Of a stretch of DNA of 64,000 nt, positions 16,228 through 25,498 are shown piece by piece. Under the pieces are notes generated by a model. It ran no database searches. It saw only the letters and a program-made list of their open reading frames with translations, and was not told the origin of the DNA. The position numbers and the translations under genes are program-made. Source of the stretch: Deltaproteobacteria bacterium (GTDB taxonomy: Bacteria; Myxococcota_A; Polyangia; Polyangiales; Houyiibacteriaceae); the NCBI GenBank assembly GCA_017644045.1, contig JAEPMI010000005.1, positions 248,001 through 312,000 of the forward strand, written 5' to 3'. Position 1 is the first letter of the stretch, and the number at the start of each line of letters is the position of its first letter.

Positions 16228-17555
16228 GCGAGACGACCATCGTCCGTGGCGGGCTCGTCGTCACGATGGACGACGAGCGCCGCGTGGTGAAGGCCGACCT
16301 CCGCCTCGAGGGCGACCGTATCGCCGCGATCGGCAAGGTGCGCGCCCCGCGCGGCGCGAAGGTGGTCGACGCCAAGGGCTGCGCGGTGATCCCCGGCCTG
16401 GTGCAGGCCCACGTCCACGTCTGCCAGACGCTCTTTCGCGGCATGGCGGACGACCGACCGCTGTTGCCCTGGCTCAAGGAGCGCATCTGGCCGCTCGAGG
16501 CCGCGCACGACCGTCGCTCGCTCGGCGCGAGCGCCCGGCTGGGGCTCGCCGAGATGATCGGCGCGGGCACGACCACCATCCTCGACATGGGCACGGTCAA
16601 ACATCAGGACTCGGTCTTCGAGGCCATGGTCGAATCGGGCATTCGTGGGTTCAGCGGCAAGGCCATGATGGACCACGGCGACGACGTGCCCGAGGGGCTG
16701 CGCGAGTCGACCGACGAGAGCCTCGCCGAGTCCGCGCGGCTCTGCGCCAAGTGGAAGGGCGCCGGCGACGGGCGCATCGGCTACGCCTACGCCCCGCGCT
16801 TCATCCTCAGCTGCACCGAAGACCTCTGGTGTGCGGTCGCCGAGGAAGCTCGCGCGAATGGCGCGCTGATCCACTCACACGTCGCGGAGCACGCGGAGGA
16901 GCGCGCCGCCGTGAAGGCGTTGCTCGGCAAGGACGACGTGGCCGCCCTCGCCTCCTACGGCATCGAGGGCCCGGACGTGATCCTCGCGCACGGCGTCCAG
17001 CTCCGGAAGGCGGAGATGCGGCGCATGGCCAAGGCAGGCACTCGTATCGTTCACTGCCCGAGCGCGAACCTGAAGCTGGCCAGCGGCATCGCCGACGTTC
17101 GCGCGATGCGCGAAGCAGGCATGGTGGTCGCGCTCGGCGCCGACGGCGCGCCCTGCAACAACTGGATGGACCCCTGGACCGAGCTCCGTGAAGCGGCGCT
17201 CTTGGCGAAGGTCGCCACCGGCGAGGCCGACGCGGTCCCGGCGGCGGCGGCGCTCGAGCTGGCGACCATCGATGGCGCGCGGGCGCTCGGGCTCGACGAA
17301 GAGATCGGCTCGATCGAGGTCGGCAAGAAGGCCGACCTCGCCGTGGTCGACCTGGATGGGCTCCACAAGGAACCCGGTGGCGACGCCTACAGTCGCTTGG
17401 TCTACGCCACCCGCGCCACGGACGTTCGGCACGTCTTCGTGGACGGCCGACAGCTCGTCGACGGAGGCGAGCTCACCACGCTCGACCGGACGAAGGTGCG
17501 CACCACCGCCCGGCGAGAGGCGGCGCGATGCGCCGCCCGCGCCGGACTCGCCTGA
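16224..17555 (+). CDS. Metal-dependent amidohydrolase (purine/adenosine-type deaminase, AtzA/MtaD group)
   Basis: 443 residues, GTG start overlapping the PNP stop. It is a TIM-barrel amidohydrolase with QAHVHVCQ (His63, His65), HSHVAEHAEE (about 217), LAHGVQL (about 256), HCPSANLKLASG and ALGADGAPCNN (metal Asp about 306). The pattern fits the 5-methylthioadenosine/S-adenosylhomocysteine deaminase, guanine deaminase and TrzN/AtzA group. Substrate cannot be fixed by reading. Next to PNP, deamination of a purine base or nucleoside feeding salvage is most likely. It ends 10 bp from the convergent Cys-rich gene. Confidence 0.88.
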   Translation: MSETTIVRGGLVVTMDDERRVVKADLRLEGDRIAAIGKVRAPRGAKVVDAKGCAVIPGLVQAHVHVCQTLFRGMADDRPLLPWLKERIWPLEAAHDRRSLGASARLGLAEMIGAGTTTILDMGTVKHQDSVFEAMVESGIRGFSGKAMMDHGDDVPEGLRESTDESLAESARLCAKWKGAGDGRIGYAYAPRFILSCTEDLWCAVAEEARANGALIHSHVAEHAEERAAVKALLGKDDVAALASYGIEGPDVILAHGVQLRKAEMRRMAKAGTRIVHCPSANLKLASGIADVRAMREAGMVVALGADGAPCNNWMDPWTELREAALLAKVATGEADAVPAAAALELATIDGARALGLDEEIGSIEVGKKADLAVVDLDGLHKEPGGDAYSRLVYATRATDVRHVFVDGRQLVDGGELTTLDRTKVRTTARREAARCAARAGLA

Positions 17556-17565
17556 GATCGGAAGC

Positions 17566-20500
17566 TCAGCTGCAGCCGCCCTGCCCCCACACCTGCAGCG
17601 TGTAGGGCAAGCACTCCGAGGCCGGCGCACCGATGCCGCGGATGCGGATGGCGAAGTTGGTGCTGTCGGTCGAGCCGCAGGCGCCGTCTCGCCAAACCGT
17701 CCGCGTCGCAGAGTTGCCGGCGCTGACGGTCACACAGTTGCTCCACGAGGGACAGGTGCCCGCGGGCACGAGACACATCTCGTAGCTACCGGCGCCAGCC
17801 GGAACGGTGAGTCGCGCGTTGGCTGCGATGTCCTCGTCGATGATGCCGGTCCAGTCGCAGCCGTGACAGGTGCTGTCGTTCTCCCGAATGGTGCCGTGGA
17901 AGTAGTCGACGTCGCCGGAGGGATAAAGGGTCGGGTAGATGGTCACCGAGCCGCCGGGGTTGGCCGTACCGATCGTCCCCAGGCTCTCGGACCCACCACA
18001 CGAGCTGTTCGGCTCGTAGGAGTCGCCCGACATGTTGTTGTCCACCGAGCCGTCGCAGTCGTCGTCGAGGTTGTTGCACGTCTCGGCCTCCGAGGGGCCG
18101 GGGGTGCACATGTTGTCCGCGCCGCCCACGCAGCGGTTGGTGGTGCGGAAGCAGATGCCCGTGCCGCAGCTGATGGTGCCGGGGTTCACGTTGTTGCAGG
18201 AGGGCGCCGTCATGCCCGTGCAGGTCGACGTGTTCGGATCCTGACAGGTGTCATCGCACGTGGTCCGGGCCGCGCCGCGTCCCTGAGTGTTGCAGACGTC
18301 GGCAGACGTCTGACAGGCCCCCGAGCCATTACAGGCCACCGCGCTCGCCGGCGCAGCCGCCTTCTCGTAGCAGGTGTCGCCCACCCAGCCGTCGAAGTAG
18401 CTGGAGCAATCGACGCCGCCGCACTCGCCCGCCGGATCGGTGCCGTTGGGTACCGGGCTGCAGGTGCCCTCGCTGCCGGGGACGTTGCAAGCCTGGCAGG
18501 AGCCGGTGCAGGAGGTCGTACAACACACGCCGTCCACACACTGCAGCGTGCCGGAGCACTGGTTGGATGCCTCACAGGGGTCCCCCGCGTCGCCTTCGGC
18601 CGCGCACATGCCCATGTCGCAGAACGCGCCGGGGTCGCAGTCGCCGTCGACGGTGCAGGTCATCGCGCAGAGCGACGCCTGGTCGGTGGTCTGGTTCGTC
18701 ATGGCCGTGCACATCCGAGACGGGTAGAAGCCGCAGGTGTTGCTCACCAGCCCGACGCAGCCGGAATCGTCGTCGACCAGTGGGCCGGTCTGACAGATGT
18801 TGGCCGCGTTGCACTGCGGGTCGCGGCGCTGGCCCTGGCAGGTCGCGGCGTTGTTGCAGATCGAAGCCTCGCCGTACGAGGCGGGGCAGTCGGTGTTCCG
18901 AGAACAGCAGTCGCCGGTGGCGCAGCAGAAGCCGTTGGCGCAGTAGCCGGTCTGGCAGTCGCTGGGCTCGTCACAGGCGGAGCCATCGGGCAGGTCGGCG
19001 ATGCAGGTGCCGCCATCGCAGTGGGCGCCTTCGTCGCACTCGCTGTCCCCGGCGCACATCGTCGAGCAGGTGGGCGAGCTCTGCATCGGGTTGCCGTTGC
19101 AGTAGATCGACGGGTAGAGGCCGCAGTTGTCGGCGAGGGTCGACGACACGCAGGCGCTGTCGTCCGGCACGTCGAAGGTCGTCTCGCAGACGCTGCTGAT
19201 GCAGGCCGCCGCGTCCCGGGTGCCCTGGCAAGCGCGCGTGTCGTCGCAGGTCGGCGCCGAGCGGTAGCTGGGCGGACAGTCGCTCGCGGACCGACAGCAG
19301 TCGCCGCCGCTGCAGCAGAAGCCGTTGTTGCAATAGCCGCTCACGCAGTCGCTCGCCTCGTCGCAGGCTTCGCCGTCCGGGAGGTCCGGGAAGCAGAACG
19401 CCGCGTCGCAGTGGGCGTTGGCGTCGCAGTCCGTGTCGCTCGCGCAGCTGCTCGGGCATCGCGGTCGCGACTGGGTCGCCTCGCCGGTGCAGTAGACGTC
19501 GGCGAAGAAGCCGCACTCGTCGCCGAGCACCGAGCTGTCGCAGGCCGAGTCGTCGGGCACGCCGCTGGCGGTCTCGCAGGCGAAGGTGGTCGGGTTGCAG
19601 CTCACCGTTCCGCGGGTGCCCTCGCAGTCTTCGGGCACGTCGCAGACCGTTCCCTCTCCGGGGTAACCCGGGCAGTTCATGTCCGTCGCGCAGCAGGTGC
19701 CGCCCGGGTTGCAGCAGAAGCCGTTGTCGCAGTGGTTCGAGGCGCAGTCGCTGTCCTCGTCGCAGACCGAGCCGTTGGGCACGTCGGCCTCGCACGCGCC
19801 GCCTTCGCAGTGAGCCGCGACCACGCAGCGATCATCGTCGTCGGCGCCGGTTCCGTCGTCGCAGGTGGCGGCGCAGAAGTCGCCTTCCTCTTCGCCGTCA
19901 CTGCAGGTGTAGAGCCCACAATCGCTCGGGTCGGGGTCCACGCACGCGCCCGACTCACAGCCGGAGTCACCGACCTCTTGGTACATGCCGCTGCCGTACG
20001 CCTCACAGCGCTGCATGCCGCAGTCGATGAAGGCCTCGTCGACGGTGTCGTCGCAGTCCTGGTCGGTCCCGTCGCAGAGCTCGTCCGCGCCGGGGTTGCG
20101 ATCGATGTCGTCGTCGTCGCAGTCCGGCCCCATGCACATCGCGCCGACGCCGTAGCCGTCGGCGTCCTCGTCGATGCAGCAGATGGTGCCGACCGGGAGA
20201 CAGACCTCCTCGAAGTCGAGCGGCTCGTAACGAGCGCACTCGAATCCACGCGGGCAGTCGTTGAACTCGAAGGTGCACGCCTTCAGGCAGACGAGCTCGC
20301 CGCCGCTCAGCGGGCCGCAGAGCGCTCCGTCGCCGCACTCGGCGTCACGGGAGCAGCTCTCGCAGAGCCCGACGCGGTCCGGGGGCGGACCCATGTCCGT
20401 GCCGAAGTCGCGCGGTCCGAGGTCTCGACCGGGACCCATGTCGCCGATCGATCCGTCGCCCACGCCGCCCCCATCGAGGGTCCCCGTCCGGTCGCTCGAG

Positions 20501-20580
20501 CCGCTCCCGCACGCCGCACTGATGAGGAGAAACATCGCGAATGCGATTCGCAATGTGGAGGAGGTACCGCTCAGACCCAT
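17566..20580 (-). CDS. Large Cys-rich secreted lipoprotein with tandem modules and MopE-like motifs
   Basis: 1004 residues from the ATG at 20580, the start that puts FAMFLLISAACGSG as signal peptide and lipobox; a longer frame adds 22 unlikely residues. A Gly/Asp-rich linker is followed by Cys-rich sequence. MopE-type acidic motifs appear as CDGTDQDCDDTVDE and CNNLDDDCDGSVDNN. At least three tandem modules of about 95 residues repeat the theme SxCDExSDCxSxYCxNGFCC, then DCxxSYG, CxGxR and SxCxxSxLxDxCGxYPxxxC. The C-terminal about 150 residues (SGDVDYFHGTIREND to the end) look like a beta-sandwich of the PPC type. Likely outer-membrane anchored and heavily disulphide bonded. Function unknown. 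Confidence 0.85.
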   Translation of the reverse strand: MGLSGTSSTLRIAFAMFLLISAACGSGSSDRTGTLDGGGVGDGSIGDMGPGRDLGPRDFGTDMGPPPDRVGLCESCSRDAECGDGALCGPLSGGELVCLKACTFEFNDCPRGFECARYEPLDFEEVCLPVGTICCIDEDADGYGVGAMCMGPDCDDDDIDRNPGADELCDGTDQDCDDTVDEAFIDCGMQRCEAYGSGMYQEVGDSGCESGACVDPDPSDCGLYTCSDGEEEGDFCAATCDDGTGADDDDRCVVAAHCEGGACEADVPNGSVCDEDSDCASNHCDNGFCCNPGGTCCATDMNCPGYPGEGTVCDVPEDCEGTRGTVSCNPTTFACETASGVPDDSACDSSVLGDECGFFADVYCTGEATQSRPRCPSSCASDTDCDANAHCDAAFCFPDLPDGEACDEASDCVSGYCNNGFCCSGGDCCRSASDCPPSYRSAPTCDDTRACQGTRDAAACISSVCETTFDVPDDSACVSSTLADNCGLYPSIYCNGNPMQSSPTCSTMCAGDSECDEGAHCDGGTCIADLPDGSACDEPSDCQTGYCANGFCCATGDCCSRNTDCPASYGEASICNNAATCQGQRRDPQCNAANICQTGPLVDDDSGCVGLVSNTCGFYPSRMCTAMTNQTTDQASLCAMTCTVDGDCDPGAFCDMGMCAAEGDAGDPCEASNQCSGTLQCVDGVCCTTSCTGSCQACNVPGSEGTCSPVPNGTDPAGECGGVDCSSYFDGWVGDTCYEKAAAPASAVACNGSGACQTSADVCNTQGRGAARTTCDDTCQDPNTSTCTGMTAPSCNNVNPGTISCGTGICFRTTNRCVGGADNMCTPGPSEAETCNNLDDDCDGSVDNNMSGDSYEPNSSCGGSESLGTIGTANPGGSVTIYPTLYPSGDVDYFHGTIRENDSTCHGCDWTGIIDEDIAANARLTVPAGAGSYEMCLVPAGTCPSWSNCVTVSAGNSATRTVWRDGACGSTDSTNFAIRIRGIGAPASECLPYTLQVWGQGGCS

Positions 20581-20704
20581 CCCAAACACCTTCGATTCCC
20601 AAGCCCCAAGGAGCGCACACACCCCGCGTGCAGCTGTACGAATCATGCACGACGGAGCCCCCGAGTGGCAACGAAGATGGTTCGCAACGCCCCAAAAAAG
20701 GGGG

Positions 20705-23700
20705 CTACTGGGTCATCGACTCGACCCGCCGCTCCACCTCGCTCCGGTCGAGGGCGGTGTCGGGGGCCAGCTCCAGGTAGCGCCGGTAGTGGGTCAGGGC
20801 TTCCTCGCGGCGACCCTGGCGGGCGGCATCCCCCAGATAGCGATGGGACTCGTAGGCCCACTCGGGGTGATAGCCACCGGGTCCAGGCGGAGGCAGGTCG
20901 GCCTCGAGGGCGGCGGCGCGCTCGAAGGCGGCGTTGGCTTCACGTCCCCGGCCGCTGTCCAGCCGCAGGCGACCGAGCTGGTACCACCAGGCCCCGTGGT
21001 CGTTTTCGGCGGCCACGGCCTGCTCGAACGCCGCGATCGCGTCCCCGCGACGGCCCAACTGCTGGTAGGCGTCCGCCAGTCCGGCGCGAGCTTCGATGAG
21101 CGAGGGGCGCAGCTGCAGGGTGCGCTCGAAGTCGTCCTTCGCCTCGGAGACGGCGCCGCTCCGCAGGTGGACCTGACCGCGCACGAGGTAGGCGCGGGCC
21201 AGGTTCTGGTCCAACTCGATGGCCTGCCGCACCTCTTCGATGGCGCGGGCGAGGTTGTTCGCCCGAAGGTAGGCCGACGCGAGCCACATGCGGAACTCAC
21301 CGCTCGAGCTGTCCAGCTCCACCGCGCGCCCGAGGCGGGTGATCGCTTGCTGAGTGTCGCCCCGCTCGAGCTCGATCCGCCCGAGGAAGAACTCGCCCTC
21401 CGGGCTGTTCCGGCGCTCGGCCATCACCCGGCCGAGCACTTCTTCGGCTTCGTCGAGCTGACCCGCCGAGACCTTCGCGCCACCCATCCGAAGCAGGAGG
21501 TCGAGGTCGTCCGGTCGCTCCTCGAGCGCCTTCGCGTAGCTCTCGACGGCGGCCGTCGGGTTGCCACGCGCTTCGAAGAGCTGACCACGCTCGAGGGCGA
21601 GACCCGGGTAGCCCGGGTCCATTCGGGAGAGTCGGTCGAGGTGCCGCTCGGCATCGTCGAGCTCGTTCGCCCGGCGGAGGGTGCGACCGATCAGGAAGAG
21701 GGTTCGGGGATCGTCACCGCGAAGATCGAGCGCCGCCTGCAGCTCGGCGCGGGCCGCCGCGAGGTTGCCGCGTCGAAGCTCCGACTCGCCCATCGAGCGA
21801 TGCATCTCCACGCTCGGCGGGACCTTCTCTCGCGCCTCGGTCAGGATGGCCGCGGCCGCGTCGGCGTCGTCCGCCGTGAAGTGGAGCTGGGCCTGAGCGA
21901 GATAGCCGTCGAAGCTCTCCGGCGCGAGCTCCACCGCCCGCTGGTAGGCGAGCAGCGCCTGCTCGGCGTCCTCGGCCGCTTCGAAGGCTTTGCCCTGCCA
22001 CAGAGCCGCTTCCGGCGACTCGGGGAAGGCTTGGACCATGGCGGCCGCGGCCGAGACGGCCTGCTGCACCTGCTCGAGCGCGATGAGAGCTCGGACCTTG
22101 CCCATGCGGATGTCGAGCTCCGGCGAACGGGCTTGCTCGGCGGGGGGCAGCGGACGCTCTCGTAGAGACTGCTCCGCGGCGTCGAACTGGGTCGCGGCAT
22201 CCTGGAAGCGTCCCTCGTCGAGCGAGAGGCGGCCGAGTCCGAGGAGCGCGAAGAGCTCGAAGGGCTCGGCGTCGACGGCGCGCTCGTACGCGTCTTGCGC
22301 CGACCCGCGACGGCCGGCCGCTTCGTGCAACCGACCGAGGAGGGTCCAGGCCTTCGCCCGTTCGGCGTCGGACGCACGCATGCGCTCACCGTCGACGGGC
22401 ACTCGACCCACCACGGTCTCCGCGGCGGCCTGGGCCGCGTCCACGTCGCCAGCGTCGAGCGCGAGCTCGGCCTTGGCGACCAACGCGGCGGCATGGCCCG
22501 GGCTGCGCTCGAGGGTCGTGGTGACTGCCGCCTCGTATTCGGCGGTGTTGCCCAGCTCGCGCTGCGCTCGCGCGACGCCCCAGCTGGATCGCGCATCGGT
22601 CTCGAGGTCGATCTCCTGGAAGGCCGCGAGCGCGGCGTCCGCGTTGCCGAGCTGGAGCGCGTGCTCACCCGCGACGATCGACAGGAGCAGGTCGTTCGGG
22701 TCCTCGGAGCGGGCCCTGCTCAGGTGGGACTGCACCTCACCGAGGCGCCCTTGGCTCAGCGCGTGAGCGGCGAGCGCGAGCTCCATCCCGGGCGCGTCGT
22801 TGCCGCGGATCTCGAGGCGATCGAGGATGCGGCCCGCGCGCGACTCGGCGCGGAGGTCGGCACCGAAGCGAACCTGGTAGAGCGACTCGTAGACGACCGA
22901 GCGAGCGAGCAGACGCCGGTTGTAGAAGTAGTCCGTTCGAGCGCTCGCGAGGGTTCGGAGCGAGTCTCGGTAGCCGCTGTGCGTGTCGAGCGCGGCCGCA
23001 GCGTCGGCGTCGTCGAGCACCAGCTGGATCTGCCCCGGGTCACCGGCCTCCGAGCGGTACTGCTCGACGAAGTACATGCCGAAGAGGCCGTAGGGCGTGA
23101 AGTGGAGCGCCGCGCCGCCGGCGCCGATCAGCACCATGAGCGTCAACATCACCCACAGGCCCGTTCGCTTCTTCTTCTTCTCGGTGGGCTTCGGTCGCTC
23201 GCGCTTCGCTTTCGCGTCCTTCGGCTTCTCGAACGCCGTCGGTCCACTGGGGAGATCGAGGTTCCCGTCGTCGTCGTCCTCTTCCTCTTCCGGGATCTCG
23301 TCGAACTCGAGCGAGCCGCTGTCCTGGCCGCCCAGGTCGAGCTCTCCGAAGCTGGCGCCGCCGGCGCCGGAGCGGCCATCCGAGGTGACGTCCTCGATCG
23401 GCCGCGGGTCCGGCAACGCCAGGTCGTCGTCGAGGTCCATGCCCATGTCCAGGTCGATCCCTGGCAGGTCCGCTGCTGGACCGGGCAACCCGGCCGCGGG
23501 GCTCGGTAGATCCGCCGCGGGGCTCGGTAGGTCCGCCGCGAGGCTCGGAAGATCCGCCGCGGGGGCTGGGAGGTCCGCGGCCGGGGCGGGCAGATCGGCG
23601 ACCGGCGACGGCAGATCGAGGTCGAGGTCGCCGAAGCCTCCGCCGGCAGGCCGCGGGAGGTCGGCCGCGGGAGCGGGCAGGTCCGAGTCGAAATCGTCGA

Positions 23701-25075
23701 AGGGCGTGCGCGGCGCGGGGAGGTCCGCACCGTCCTTGGGTGCCGGCAGGTCGATGCCGCCCGACAGCGGCGCAGGCAGATCGGCCGAATCGAGCGGTGC
23801 CGGCAGGTCGACACCCCCGCCCTTCGGCGCCGGTAGATCGAGATCCAGGTCGAAGTCGCCGCCTCGGCTCTTCGCGACCGGCAGGTCGAGCTCCAGGTCG
23901 GAGGTGCCCGAAGACGACTTGGGCACGGGGAAGTCGAGCTCGAGATCGCTCTTCTTCCCCCGGGCGGCCGGCATCGGCAGGTCGAGATCGAGACCACCGG
24001 CGTCCGGCGCCTTGCTTCGGGGAGCGGGGAGATCGAGCCCATCGTCGAGGTCGAGCTCACCCACCGTCGGTGCCTGCTGGCGGGCTCGTCGGGCGGGGTC
24101 GCTGGCCACGGGGAGATCGAGGCCGTCGTCGAAATCCGGCGCCAACTTCCGCCGCTTGGCCGCGGGCACGGGAAGGTCGAGGCCGTCGTCCTTCGAGCCT
24201 GCAGACTGTGCCGGCGGAGTGGGTGCCTGCCGTTGCGCGCCAGCCGCCGGCGATGGCGGCAAGTCCAGATCGTCGAACGCCGGCGCGATCTTCCGCTTCG
24301 CTGGGGCGGGCAGGTCGAGCCCGTCATCCGAGCCGCCGGACGCCGGACGCGGTCGCTTGGGCGCGGGCAGATCCAGACCATCGTCCGACGGCGGGGGTGC
24401 AGGACGCTTCGCCGCAGCGGTCGGAGCGGGGGCCGGACGCTTGGCCGCGGCCGTCTTCTGCGCGGCGGACGGCGTACGGCCGGCGGGGGTCGGCAAGTCG
24501 AGGCCGTCGTCGATGTCCAGCCCGGCCACGGGAGCAGCAGGCTTCGGAGGCGGAGGCTTCGGCGCGGCGACCGGTGCCGAAGGCTTGGGAGCGGGTGGCC
24601 GCACGGGCGGAGGCGGCTTCGGGGCCGCCGGGGCCGCCGGCCGGGGTGGCGCAGGCGGTTTCGGCGGAGCCGGCCTCGCGCCCGCGGGCGGCGGCGGAGC
24701 GAAGGGGGACTTCGGCGCGCTCGGCGCGGGCGGCTTGGGCGCACCGCCCATGATCCCGGCGGGGAGCTTCCCGCCGCCGGTCGCTTTGCCGGCACTACCG
24801 CCGCCCCCGGTCAGCCCTGCCGGGAACGCGGGCGCGATCGGCTTCTTCTTGGTCGGCGGCGCGACCGGCGGGGTCGCGCCCCCGAGACCGACCATCGTCT
24901 TCTTGGGCCGCTTCTTCGGCGGCTCGGCGGCGCTCGCCTCGCCCACGCTGCCGTCCTTGTGGACTTGGAAGCTCGACCCGCACTTGGGACAGCGCATCTT
25001 GAGGCCGCTCGCAGGCAGCCGGCGCTCGTCGAGATCGTAGGGAGCGGAGCAGGAGGGACAGGCGACCTTGATCAT
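20705..25075 (-). CDS. Zinc-ribbon, DLPxP-repeat, transmembrane, multi-TPR protein
   Basis: 1456 residues. The ATG at 25075 starts exactly at an MJ0042-type zinc ribbon (Cys6, Cys9, Cys29, Cys32), so the upstream extension of the frame is discarded. A Pro/Ala-rich region (about 60-185) is followed by more than 20 short motifs of the form DDGLDLPAPK or ADLPAPA (about 185-540). One membrane helix (about 640-662, LWVMLTLMVLIGAGGAALHF) leads into about 700 residues of TPRs (about 730-1456). Ribbon and repeats are predicted cytosolic, TPRs periplasmic. This architecture is known in myxobacteria and recalls motility-complex subunits (zinc ribbon of GltJ, TPRs of GltI). Orthology is not claimed. Confidence 0.88.
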   Translation of the reverse strand: MIKVACPSCSAPYDLDERRLPASGLKMRCPKCGSSFQVHKDGSVGEASAAEPPKKRPKKTMVGLGGATPPVAPPTKKKPIAPAFPAGLTGGGGSAGKATGGGKLPAGIMGGAPKPPAPSAPKSPFAPPPPAGARPAPPKPPAPPRPAAPAAPKPPPPVRPPAPKPSAPVAAPKPPPPKPAAPVAGLDIDDGLDLPTPAGRTPSAAQKTAAAKRPAPAPTAAAKRPAPPPSDDGLDLPAPKRPRPASGGSDDGLDLPAPAKRKIAPAFDDLDLPPSPAAGAQRQAPTPPAQSAGSKDDGLDLPVPAAKRRKLAPDFDDGLDLPVASDPARRARQQAPTVGELDLDDGLDLPAPRSKAPDAGGLDLDLPMPAARGKKSDLELDFPVPKSSSGTSDLELDLPVAKSRGGDFDLDLDLPAPKGGGVDLPAPLDSADLPAPLSGGIDLPAPKDGADLPAPRTPFDDFDSDLPAPAADLPRPAGGGFGDLDLDLPSPVADLPAPAADLPAPAADLPSLAADLPSPAADLPSPAAGLPGPAADLPGIDLDMGMDLDDDLALPDPRPIEDVTSDGRSGAGGASFGELDLGGQDSGSLEFDEIPEEEEDDDDGNLDLPSGPTAFEKPKDAKAKRERPKPTEKKKKRTGLWVMLTLMVLIGAGGAALHFTPYGLFGMYFVEQYRSEAGDPGQIQLVLDDADAAAALDTHSGYRDSLRTLASARTDYFYNRRLLARSVVYESLYQVRFGADLRAESRAGRILDRLEIRGNDAPGMELALAAHALSQGRLGEVQSHLSRARSEDPNDLLLSIVAGEHALQLGNADAALAAFQEIDLETDARSSWGVARAQRELGNTAEYEAAVTTTLERSPGHAAALVAKAELALDAGDVDAAQAAAETVVGRVPVDGERMRASDAERAKAWTLLGRLHEAAGRRGSAQDAYERAVDAEPFELFALLGLGRLSLDEGRFQDAATQFDAAEQSLRERPLPPAEQARSPELDIRMGKVRALIALEQVQQAVSAAAAMVQAFPESPEAALWQGKAFEAAEDAEQALLAYQRAVELAPESFDGYLAQAQLHFTADDADAAAAILTEAREKVPPSVEMHRSMGESELRRGNLAAARAELQAALDLRGDDPRTLFLIGRTLRRANELDDAERHLDRLSRMDPGYPGLALERGQLFEARGNPTAAVESYAKALEERPDDLDLLLRMGGAKVSAGQLDEAEEVLGRVMAERRNSPEGEFFLGRIELERGDTQQAITRLGRAVELDSSSGEFRMWLASAYLRANNLARAIEEVRQAIELDQNLARAYLVRGQVHLRSGAVSEAKDDFERTLQLRPSLIEARAGLADAYQQLGRRGDAIAAFEQAVAAENDHGAWWYQLGRLRLDSGRGREANAAFERAAALEADLPPPGPGGYHPEWAYESHRYLGDAARQGRREEALTHYRRYLELAPDTALDRSEVERRVESMTQ
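23460..23620 (-). repeat. 21-bp in-frame repeats (ADLPxPA)
   Basis: Within the zinc-ribbon/TPR gene, near-identical 21-bp units (GCCGCGGGGCTCGGTAGATC on the plus strand and variants) encode consecutive ADLPAPA / ADLPSPA heptads. The low divergence of neighbouring units suggests recent expansion. Confidence 0.75.
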
Positions 25076-25168
25076 AACGGGCCCTTGCGGGGTCCGAACG
25101 ATACCAAAGTTCCTGTCGTGGCGTTCATTCACGTGCACCCAGGGCACGACCCAACTCCGGGCGCTCCG

Positions 25169-25177
25169 TGGTAGCGT
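25169..25177 (+). promoter_or_regulatory. Extended -10 of zapA (leaderless)
   Basis: TG-G-TAGCGT inside CTCCGTGGTAGCGT ends 7 nt before the GTG start at 25184. No Shine-Dalgarno. One of the clearest members of the CCGTGGTA promoter group. Confidence 0.6.
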
Positions 25178-25183
25178 CGGCCC

Positions 25184-25498
25184 GTGGCGAACGACAAGCG
25201 ACCGGTGACGGTGGAGATCGGCGGCGTGCGATATCGGTTCACGACCGATGCCAGCGAGGAGCACCTGAGGCGCCTCGCCGGACACGTGGACGCACGGATC
25301 GACAAACTCGGGGCTCGGGGCGCGCCACCGGCGCAGCTCCTGGCCGTGGTGGCGCTGGGCCTCGCGGAAGACCTCGAGGTCGCCGAGCGACGCCGAGAGG
25401 CCCTCGAGGAGCGAGTCGACGGTGTGCTCCGGGAGGCCGTCGGCACCATCGATCACGCCCTCGCCGCCGAGGCTCGGATCCTCCAGGACGAGGCATGA
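25184..25498 (+). CDS. zapA: Cell-division protein ZapA
   Basis: 104 residues, GTG start. The N-terminal globular part has VTVEIGGVRYRFTTDASEEHLRRLAGHVDARI and is followed by a long coiled coil (about 45-104), the ZapA plan. ZapA cross-links FtsZ protofilaments at midcell. The stop overlaps the ATG of the next gene (ATGA). The zapA-fthC pairing is common in proteobacteria, where 6S RNA often lies between them; here the overlap leaves no room for it. Confidence 0.9.
   Translation: MANDKRPVTVEIGGVRYRFTTDASEEHLRRLAGHVDARIDKLGARGAPPAQLLAVVALGLAEDLEVAERRREALEERVDGVLREAVGTIDHALAAEARILQDEA

Noticed and set aside
17188-21099. 1303-codon plus-strand frame across the amidohydrolase end and the Cys-rich gene
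   Set aside because: It runs antisense to a clearly modular Cys-rich protein and overlaps the real amidohydrolase in another frame; composition is Val/Ala/Gly/Arg only.
20261-22165. 634-codon plus-strand frame
   Set aside because: Antisense shadow of the zinc-ribbon/TPR gene, whose TPR signatures are unmistakable.
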